61,627 nucleotides of DNA from a virus. The first letter of the stretch is position 1. Each line of letters begins with the position of its first letter. The stretch spans positions 1 to 61,627 of IMG/VR virus record IMGVR_UViG_3300013119_000686. The stretch is one strand, 5' to 3'. The notes below the pieces were generated by a model. The model saw only the letters and a program-made list of their open reading frames with translations. It was not told the origin of the DNA and made no database searches. Below are positions 18,367 through 26,800 of the stretch, one piece after another. A program made the translations under genes and the position numbers.

Positions 18367-21300
18367 ATGAAAGTCATACATTTAGGAGATATTCACTGGC
18401 GTGGACTTTCACGCCACGACGAGTATCGAGAGTCATTTGCAGCCTTTTTTAAGATTGCTACAGAATTAAATCCAGATGTCATCTACGTCGGCGGTGATAT
18501 TGTTCATTCAAAGACGCAAGGGATATCTCCAGAGCTGATAGACAACATCTGTTGGTGGTTTAGGGAGCTGTCGTCGATCGCACCTGTCCATGTGATTCTT
18601 GGAAATCATGACGGCCTTCTTTTGAATAAGTCTAGACAGGATGCGATATCACCGATACTGTCAGCATTAAATGATCCAAACATATATCTTTATAAGGATT
18701 CAGGAACATATCCCATAGTAGATCATCCTGGATTTAGCTGGAACGTATTTTCATGCTTTGATGAGCCAGGCTGGAAAGATGTCAAACCGACTGACGATGA
18801 TGTAAATATAGCACTATTTCACGGATGTGTTCAGGGTTCTAAGACTGATTCAAATTGGGAGCTTGAAGGTGAGATAACAGCAAACTTTTTTGATGATTAT
18901 GACTATGCTCTTTTAGCTGACATTCACTATGTTCAATTCTTAACTGATGATAAAAAGATAGCCTATTGCGGGTCACAAATTCAGCAAAATTACGGTGAGT
19001 CGGTCGGCAAGGGGTTTTTATTTTGGGATATCAGGGGAAAGGATGACTTCGATGTTTCTTTTCATGAGATACCACACAGTAAGCCATTTATAACGATTGA
19101 CTGGAAGGGAAGCGTTAAAAAGACATTAATAGAATCTGCAAAGTATCCAAACGGTTCCAGGTTCAGGATACGATCTGACCAAAGTATGACACAGGCAACA
19201 TCAAGACAGGTTCAAAATGAGCTGTTAACGTTTAAGTCTGCATCTGAGGTCGTGTTTAAGTCTGAAACAACATTTAATTCATCAGAAATTAACAATAAAA
19301 AAAGTGTAAGTGGTGATAATTTAAGAGATGCAAAAGCTCAAAAAAGGCTGATTAGAGAATATTATGATAACATTAGCCATAGAAAAGGAACATTTGATAA
19401 ATTTGATAATCTAATTGACAAATATCTATCTCAAATAGTGTTAGAGGATGAGAGGCTAAGAAACGTAAGGTGGCAAATTAATAATTTTAAGTTTAATAAT
19501 ACGTTTGCATACGGTTCTGGAAATATGGTAAATTTTGATAATCTTCCTGGAATAACTGGAATCTTTGGAAAAAATACAAAAGGAAAGTCATCGATAATTG
19601 GATCATTGATGTATGGTTTATTTAACACTACAGACAGAGGTCCGATAAAAAACATTCATGTAATCAATAATAGAAAGAATAGTTGTAGCTCAACAATTGA
19701 ATTTAGCATGAATGGAAAAAAGTTTAGAATAAAGAGAAAGACTGTCAAAAATACAACAAAAAAAAATGACACATATGCAACAACGAGCCTCTACCTATAT
19801 GAGATTGATGACGCGGGCGACATAGTATCAGACCTATCAGGTGAGCAACGAAGAAACACTGAAAAGATTGTTAGAAATATGATAGGAACATCAGAAGATT
19901 TCTTAATGACATCTCTTGCGTCACAGGGACAGATGAATACGTTCATTAGAGAAAAGGCAACTGCAAGAAAAATGATATTGACAAACTTTCTTGATCTAGA
20001 CATATTTGATAAGCTTCATGATTTTGCAAAAAATGACTCATCTGATACACGATCAAAAGCCAGACTGATGAAACATGAGGACTGGGACTCGTTAATTGAT
20101 GATCAAACATCAATCATTGAAAAAAATAAAGAAAGTCTTGTGAATACTGAGAGTACGATAAAGACAAAAAGAGAAATCCTTGAGAGGCTAAGCATTGAGC
20201 TAGCAACAACAGGCGGAATTGATATTGTTACACCGTCTGACGTCAAAGACCACAGGGAGAAGGTTAACAAAAATAAAGATGAGCTAGAGTGTTATGAAAG
20301 AGACCTAAGAGTCTTAAGTGACAATCTAAAGAAAGAAAATGAAAGAATGCTAAGAATTAAGTGTGTAAAGAATGACTTTCCGATCAAGAAGCTTAGAGAG
20401 AGTTTGGCATCACAGACGTCTCTTGAAAAATCTTTGCTCTCACTTGAGCACGAGTGCGAGGTTCAAAAAAACATACTCAGTCGTCAGAAACGATCTGTTA
20501 AAAAGCTACTAGATGTTCCGTGTGGTGATGAGTTTTCATCATGTAAGTTCATTAAAGACTCTCACAAGGATAAAAAGAGCATTGAGTCACAAAAGCTTGC
20601 TGTCTCTAGTATGTCTAAAAATTTAACCAAGGCAACAAAAGCATTTGAAAAAATAAAGCTAGAGAACGTAGAAGATAAGATTAAAAAGTTTGATAAGATT
20701 TCTGAAAAGGAGGCCGAGATTCTTCGAAAAATTTCGAGCTTTGAAGTTGAAAGGGGCGAGTTGCAATCTAAGATATCAAATTCAGAAAGGATCGTTGATG
20801 AAAATTTAAAAATCTTAGATGACATGCTTATAAGGGTAGTTGACGAAGAGTCATCATCAGAGTGCATCAAACTTAAAAGCAACATTTCATCACTAAGGGA
20901 TGAGATAGAGCGCCTAGATGAAAAAAGGCTGTCGTGTTCTAATGAGATAGCCCGTGCCAACGTTGAGATAACGAGGCTAAAGAGCGAAAAGAGTGAATTT
21001 AATAAGATACGAAGGGATCTCAAGATGTATGATATGTTTATACAGGCAATGTCAAAAAAGGGAATCCCACTCCAGATAATGATGTCCCAGCTTCCCCTAA
21101 TAAATGATGAGATATTAAAGATACTCCAGGGTGTTACAGGTTTTACAGTTGAGTTAGTTGCAGATCCTGCATCTAATGCAATGGATATCTTTATTGACTA
21201 TGGTGACTCAAAGAGGATAATTGAGCTAGCATCTGGAATGGAAAAGATGATGGCATCACTTGCAATGAGAGTTGCACTGATCAACGTTAGCTCTCTTCCA

Positions 21301-21504
21301 AAGACAAATATGCTAATTATTGATGAGGGGTTCGGTGCGCTTGATGAGACAAGCATTGAGGCCTGTAGCAGATTACTTGAGTCTCTTAAGAAGTGGTTCA
21401 AGAATATCATAGTTATATCACACGTTGATGCGATAAAAGATGCTGTTGATAACTCTCTTGAGATACTGAAAAATGAAAAGGATACGATGGTGTTCCATGA
21501 ATGA
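18367..21504 (+). CDS. Fused Mre11-Rad50 (SbcD-SbcC, T4 gp47-gp46) recombination nuclease
   Basis: 1045 residues in one open frame. Residues 1 to about 330 form the Mre11/SbcD metallophosphoesterase: GDIHW (Asp8, His10), GGDIVH (Asp44), GNHDG (Asn80, His81, Asp82). From about 360 on it is Rad50/SbcC: Walker A GKNTKGKSS (Gly401-Ser409), long coiled coils, a Cys-x6-Cys at 719-726 at the expected zinc-hook position, the signature region ELASGMEKMMASLA, and Walker B MLIIDEGFGALDE (Asp986, Glu987). T4 encodes the two subunits in separate genes. The complex resects DNA ends for recombination-dependent replication. Both halves look intact, so this is a true fusion rather than decay. Confidence 0.92.
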   Translation: MKVIHLGDIHWRGLSRHDEYRESFAAFFKIATELNPDVIYVGGDIVHSKTQGISPELIDNICWWFRELSSIAPVHVILGNHDGLLLNKSRQDAISPILSALNDPNIYLYKDSGTYPIVDHPGFSWNVFSCFDEPGWKDVKPTDDDVNIALFHGCVQGSKTDSNWELEGEITANFFDDYDYALLADIHYVQFLTDDKKIAYCGSQIQQNYGESVGKGFLFWDIRGKDDFDVSFHEIPHSKPFITIDWKGSVKKTLIESAKYPNGSRFRIRSDQSMTQATSRQVQNELLTFKSASEVVFKSETTFNSSEINNKKSVSGDNLRDAKAQKRLIREYYDNISHRKGTFDKFDNLIDKYLSQIVLEDERLRNVRWQINNFKFNNTFAYGSGNMVNFDNLPGITGIFGKNTKGKSSIIGSLMYGLFNTTDRGPIKNIHVINNRKNSCSSTIEFSMNGKKFRIKRKTVKNTTKKNDTYATTSLYLYEIDDAGDIVSDLSGEQRRNTEKIVRNMIGTSEDFLMTSLASQGQMNTFIREKATARKMILTNFLDLDIFDKLHDFAKNDSSDTRSKARLMKHEDWDSLIDDQTSIIEKNKESLVNTESTIKTKREILERLSIELATTGGIDIVTPSDVKDHREKVNKNKDELECYERDLRVLSDNLKKENERMLRIKCVKNDFPIKKLRESLASQTSLEKSLLSLEHECEVQKNILSRQKRSVKKLLDVPCGDEFSSCKFIKDSHKDKKSIESQKLAVSSMSKNLTKATKAFEKIKLENVEDKIKKFDKISEKEAEILRKISSFEVERGELQSKISNSERIVDENLKILDDMLIRVVDEESSSECIKLKSNISSLRDEIERLDEKRLSCSNEIARANVEITRLKSEKSEFNKIRRDLKMYDMFIQAMSKKGIPLQIMMSQLPLINDEILKILQGVTGFTVELVADPASNAMDIFIDYGDSKRIIELASGMEKMMASLAMRVALINVSSLPKTNMLIIDEGFGALDETSIEACSRLLESLKKWFKNIIVISHVDAIKDAVDNSLEILKNEKDTMVFHE

Positions 21505-21751
21505 TGAAATTATCATCATTAACGGAAGAGAGTCAGACATAACCCCTTTATTCTGTCCTGTATGCAGATTTGTGATGAATAACTCTGATGACGATGTCTA
21601 TTACACTAGATATAAATGTTGTTCAGACTGTGCTATCAAGTGGGCCGAACCAAATAGAGATCGCTGGATCGCAGGCTGGAGGCCGTTAGAGCGTGATCTA
21701 GATGTGGAAATTAAAAAAAGAAAGCTAATTCCTCCTAGTTTTCAAATCTAG
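21497..21751 (+). CDS. Small zinc-ribbon protein
   Basis: 84 residues from the ATG at 21497, which overlaps the end of the Mre11-Rad50 gene. An upstream ATG at 21473 is possible but lies deeper in that gene. CPVC (Cys20, Cys23) and CCSDC (Cys41/42, Cys45) form a plausible four-cysteine zinc site, followed by a Trp/Arg-rich C-terminal segment (DRWIAGWRP). Function is unknown. The overlap implies coupled expression with the recombination protein. Confidence 0.65.
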   Translation: MNDEIIIINGRESDITPLFCPVCRFVMNNSDDDVYYTRYKCCSDCAIKWAEPNRDRWIAGWRPLERDLDVEIKKRKLIPPSFQI

Positions 21752-21782
21752 ACTTGATAAATACTTATATTGGGTGATAATA

Positions 21783-22163
21783 ATGCTAAACTTTGAAGAA
21801 ACTAATTGTATTGGACAAATTTTAAACGACACATTTGGCAAGAGCTCAACTGTAAAGTCTCCAACCATGTCAATTAAAGGGTCGCTCGCCGGAGAAGTAC
21901 TAACACTAAAATATACCACAGTTGTTCATCTAGCATCTGAAAGAAATCTGAGAGATCAGGTTAAGGTTTTTGAGGAAGAATCTGTTAAGTTAATCAAGGA
22001 ATACATCAAAAATATTAAAAAAGAATTCAAAAATGATGTAAGTAGATCTCTTAAGCTAAAAGAGCTGGATACAGATGACAGTGTCGAGATGATTACAACA
22101 TCTCCTTACACACCAAGGAAGGTCGCCTATTACAGAAGGTCAACAAGGTTTCTCTGTGAATAA
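21783..22163 (+). CDS. Conserved hypothetical protein upstream of terminase
   Basis: 126 residues from the ATG at 21783; a GTG three codons earlier is an alternative. It has a mixed N-terminal part with a strand-like TLKYTTVVHLAS and then a charged helix (about residues 58-90, Lys/Glu rich). There is no catalytic motif. It abuts the large terminase gene with a one-base overlap (TAATG), so it is probably translated with it. It is not obviously a small terminase, because no helix-turn-helix is evident. Its role is unknown. Confidence 0.6.
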   Translation: MLNFEETNCIGQILNDTFGKSSTVKSPTMSIKGSLAGEVLTLKYTTVVHLASERNLRDQVKVFEEESVKLIKEYIKNIKKEFKNDVSRSLKLKELDTDDSVEMITTSPYTPRKVAYYRRSTRFLCE

Positions 22164-23788
22164 TGACAAAAATAAACAAGACAAATCAGATAAAGGAGAT
22201 CGTTAAGTCTGGTAAAGATCCTGTATACTTCTTTAACAACTATTTAAAAATACAGCATCCTGTTCGCGGTCTAATACAGTTTGACACATACCCGTTTCAG
22301 GATGACTGTGTTGAAACATTTATTGATGAGAGATTTTCAATAATCCTTAAGTCTAGACAGCTAGGAATGTCAACTCTTGTGGCAGCCTACTCTGTGTGGC
22401 TGGCATTATTTCAGAAAGATAAGAATGTTTTAATTATCGCAACAAAATTATCAGTTGCTCAAAATTTTATTAGCAAGGTAAAGACGATGATTAGAAGTCT
22501 GCCTAAGTGGTTAGTCTTACCTGAGATCGTCACAAACAATAAGCAGCTGATAGAGTTTAGTCACGGATCATCGATCAAGGCGATACCGACATCTGACGAT
22601 GCCGGTCGATCTGAGGCGCTATCTCTTCTCATCATCGACGAGGCAGCATTCGTTAGAAATTTTGATGAGCTGTGGATGGGATTATATCCCACGATCTCTA
22701 CAGGTGGTCGAGTCATCATACTATCAACACCCAATGGCGTTGGTGGTCAGTATTATAAGCTATACACTGATGCCGAGGCAGGATTAAACGAGTTCAGGTC
22801 GATAAAGCTTCCATGGAACATCCACCCAGAGAGAGATGAGACGTGGTTTAATGAGACAACTAAAAACCTATCGCAGAGACAGATCTCTCAGGAGTATCTC
22901 TGTGACTTCGCATCATCGGGTGAGACATTCCTGTCAGACAGTGAGATAGACTGGATAAGATTAGAGTGCAAGCCTCCCATAGATAGGGCAGGCAATGATA
23001 TGAATGTGTGGATATGGAGATATCCGCTATCAGAGCATCAGTATGTCATATCTGCAGACGTCTCAAGAGGTGACTCAAGAGACTATTCGACATTTCACGT
23101 GATAGACGTTACAGAAGGTGAGTGTGTTGCAGAATATAAGGGAAAGATACCCCCAGATAAGTTTGCAGAGCTTTTACACGAGTTCGGCCACAGATATAAT
23201 AAGGCATTACTATGCCCTGAAAATAACAGCTATGGGTACGCAACTGTTTTAAAGCTAAAAGAAATGCAATATCCTAATCTTTATCACAAGAGAAGAAAGG
23301 CAGTGTATGTCGGGGACTATGTGCCCAGCAAGGATAGTGATATCGCAGGATTCACAACCTCAGGAAAGAGTAGAAATCTAATTCTTGCAAAACTCGAAGA
23401 GGTAATAAGGAATAAGCAGATAAAGATCTACTCAACGAGATTTTATGACGAGCTAAAGACGTTCGTGTGGAAGGGTCAAAAGGCACAGGCGATGAAGGGG
23501 TACAATGACGATCTAGTTATGAGCATGGCCATCGCGATGTGGCTATATGATGCATCTTCAGAGTACAGTCAGACAGCATCGTCTCTTAACAGCGCAATGC
23601 TAAAGGCAATGTCTGTGTCAAGAAACACATACGACGACATGCCCGGTGCGATCACAGAAGGGAGGCCATATAGCTCTGCAACAAGAGATCCAAAGGTGCA
23701 GCCAGATGACTTCAAAAAGAGCAAGCTGTCAGGTGAGTGGAATAAGAAACTAAACATTCTCTCAGAGTGGGAATGGGTGTATAAGTAG
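22163..23788 (+). CDS. Terminase large subunit (TerL, T4 gp17-like)
   Basis: 541 residues. The N-terminal ATPase has a Walker A-like SRQLGMST (residues 64-71) and Walker B LLIIDEAAF (Asp159, Glu160). The C-terminal RNase H-fold nuclease shows ISADVSRGDSRDYS (Asp299), LCPENNSYGYA and YNDDLVMSMAIAMW, the acidic metal-binding positions of T4 gp17. The protein drives DNA into the prohead through the portal and cuts headful lengths. It is intact, with no intein. It is followed by the portal gene, as expected. Confidence 0.95.
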   Translation: MTKINKTNQIKEIVKSGKDPVYFFNNYLKIQHPVRGLIQFDTYPFQDDCVETFIDERFSIILKSRQLGMSTLVAAYSVWLALFQKDKNVLIIATKLSVAQNFISKVKTMIRSLPKWLVLPEIVTNNKQLIEFSHGSSIKAIPTSDDAGRSEALSLLIIDEAAFVRNFDELWMGLYPTISTGGRVIILSTPNGVGGQYYKLYTDAEAGLNEFRSIKLPWNIHPERDETWFNETTKNLSQRQISQEYLCDFASSGETFLSDSEIDWIRLECKPPIDRAGNDMNVWIWRYPLSEHQYVISADVSRGDSRDYSTFHVIDVTEGECVAEYKGKIPPDKFAELLHEFGHRYNKALLCPENNSYGYATVLKLKEMQYPNLYHKRRKAVYVGDYVPSKDSDIAGFTTSGKSRNLILAKLEEVIRNKQIKIYSTRFYDELKTFVWKGQKAQAMKGYNDDLVMSMAIAMWLYDASSEYSQTASSLNSAMLKAMSVSRNTYDDMPGAITEGRPYSSATRDPKVQPDDFKKSKLSGEWNKKLNILSEWEWVYK

Positions 23789-23802
23789 AGAGAGGGACAT
23801 AG

Positions 23803-26800
23803 ATGGCTGATAAAAATTCACAGAGTCTATTTAGAAGGCTAACACTTCTATTTAGAAGCGGCCCTGTAATCAAGAGAAGGGTGAAGGACTTTGAAAGCGG
23901 AAGCGGCACCTCGTCAGCATTTGACATGTTTCGAAGAAATCAGAGTCACGTGTACAGCACTGCAATGTCTGCGTATGGCACGTATGATAGAATGGCGAGG
24001 TATTCGGATTTTTGTTTGACTGGTGATACTTTAATAGCAACAAATACTGAAGAAGGTGTAATCTCTATTCGAGATATTGTATCTAAGTTTGAAAATGGAG
24101 AAACAGTATGTGTCTTTTCATATGATAAAGAAACAGATTCAACTGTATTAGCTCCTGTAGAAAATGCCTGGCAAACCGTAGAAGATGAAATATACGAAAT
24201 AACGTTTGATAATGGTACTACACTTAGATGTACGGGAAATCATCCGATTATGCTTCGTAATGGTGAGTATTGTCGAACAGATGCGATCCAGCCCAATACA
24301 GCTGTTATGCCATTCTACAGGAAGAAGTTTGATTCTAAAAGAACTGGTGGAAATTATCGCTGGGTTTACGGTTTTTCAAGGGGGTGGAAGCCAGAGCACG
24401 TATTGGTTGCAGAATATTCAAATAATCGTTCAATAGAAAAGGCCGATGGATTACATGTTCATCATAAGAATTTTATAAAAGAAGACAATAGAATAGAGAA
24501 TCTTGAGCTAATGGATGCTAAGGAACACCTAGCATTGCATGCAAGAATCAACAATAAAAGATTTGAAGATCCGAAAGAAAGAGAAAAGCAATCTAGCCAT
24601 ATGACACTAAGATGGTCTCTTGAAGGAGATCTTCGTAAAAATCAAAAAGAAAATCTTGCGAAAAGAAAGCTAACTGACGGTTATAGAAAAAATGTTGCAG
24701 AAACGATCCTTAGAAATAAAACAAACCCCCCCGGTACAGGAAACAAAGGCAGGCAAGATCAAAAAGCGTTACAAAATGCAAATGCAGATAGATCTTTTAC
24801 AGCTCAAAATATTTATGATGAATATGTTTCTGGTGATACACTGACGGTTTTGTCTAAAAAGCTTAACCAATCTAAGTATAAAGTTTTAAATAGATTAAAA
24901 TGGGAAGGATATAAGTCATTTGATGATTTTGAATCATTGTATGTTAATCATAAGATCATAAATGTAGTTAATACACACATAGTAGAGCCGGTATTTGACA
25001 TAACTGTAACAAAAACACACAATTTTGCTGTCTGTGACACAAGTACAAAAAAGGAGATGTGTTTTGTTTCAAACAGCGAAATGGAGTACACACCGGAGGT
25101 GAGTTCAGCTCTGGATATCTACTCTGAGGAGTCAATTGCTGCAGATGAACATGGAAACGTTCTACACATCCACTCAGACAACCAGACGATTAAGAAGCTA
25201 CTACATGAGCTGTTCTACGATACTTTGAATGTTGAGTTTAACATGACGTCATGGGTTAGGAGCCTTGTCAAGTACGGTGACTTCTTTCTCTTTAATGACG
25301 TGTCACCTGAGCACGGTGTTATCAACGCATATCCGATGCCTGTGAATGAGGTCGAGAGGGAGGAGGGATATGATCCTGATGACCCACTAGCTGTCAGATT
25401 CAGGTGGATAACCCAGGGAAACCAGGCGCTGGAGAACTGGCAGGTCTCACACATGAGACTATTAGGAAATGATGCATTTCTTCCTTACGGGTCGTCTGTT
25501 TTAGAGTCTGCAAGAAGGATCTGGAGACAGCTAATTCTTGTTGAGGATGCGATGCTCGTGTACAGGATCGTTAGGTCTCCTGAGAGAAGAGTCTTCTACG
25601 TTGATGTTGGAAATGTCCCACCAGAGGATATTCCCACATACATGGAGCAGGTGCAGTCGACACTAAAGAAGGCGTCTGTTGTGGACAAGGACACAGGGCG
25701 CGTCGATTTGCGCTACAACCCGCTTTGTAACTCATTGAACACACTTCTATTCCTGCAAGATGGACGAAACATTACTCTTGGAGATCTAATTGAAGAAAGA
25801 AGTAACGGCCAAAAAGATCAATGGGTATATTCTATTGATCGCGATGGAAAGAAATTAGCTCCTGGCCGCGTAATGTGGGCGGGGATAACAAAAGAAAATG
25901 CAAAATTAGTAAGGGTTCATTTAGATAACAATAAATGGCTTGATGTAACTCCTGATCATAAATTCATGCTTCGTAATGGAGAATACTGTGAAGCACAGAA
26001 TCTAAGCGAAAATGATGCATTGATGCCACTATACAAGCGCTGGTCAAAGAAAGGTGATGATAAGCGAGTAATTGATGGATATGAAATGATCTATGATCCA
26101 TATTCACAAAATTATGTTTATACACATCGAGCAAATATAATAGCTGAATCTGGTTTTGAAGCAATTAAAGGAAAAGTTGTTCATCATGTAGATTTCGATA
26201 AAACAAATAACTCTCCTAATAACTTGCATCCATGCACATGGAAAGAACATCACAAGATTCACGGAGATTACTGCGTAGAGAGAAACAAGTCGTCCGCTGG
26301 AAGAAAAGCATCTAGAAAAAACATGATCAATCTTTGGGAAGCTGGAAAGCTAAATCCAGAAATTTATACAAAGATGTGGCAAAATAGTGAAATAAGAGAA
26401 AAAAGAGTAAATGCTCTAACTCTTAAAACAAATTCTGAATTAATTCACCATGTAATCCAAGCATTAAATGAACTAACAACGTCTGCTAGAGAATATGAGG
26501 TAAGAACCTGGTTAAATAATGACAATAATTTTACTTCTTATCTTAGGTCTCTGAATGAAAATTTTGAAAATGGATTTAATGATAAATTGTCAAAAGGTCA
26601 ATTCATACAGCAACTTAGAAAAAATGGGTTCAAGAATCTAAGAGAAGTAAAAGATTATTATGCTTCATTACGTGCCCCTTGGAAAGAAATAGAAATATAT
26701 GCTAGTAACAGTATAAACATTTCTAGAAATGACATAATCAGGCATTTTGGAATAAGTCGATATGATTTTATGAGAATACTGCAGTCGCACGGGTATACTG

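Noticed and set aside
20562-21023. Antisense frame of 153 codons in the Rad50 coiled coil
   Set aside because: Leu/Ser-rich shadow of a Lys/Glu coiled-coil coding region.
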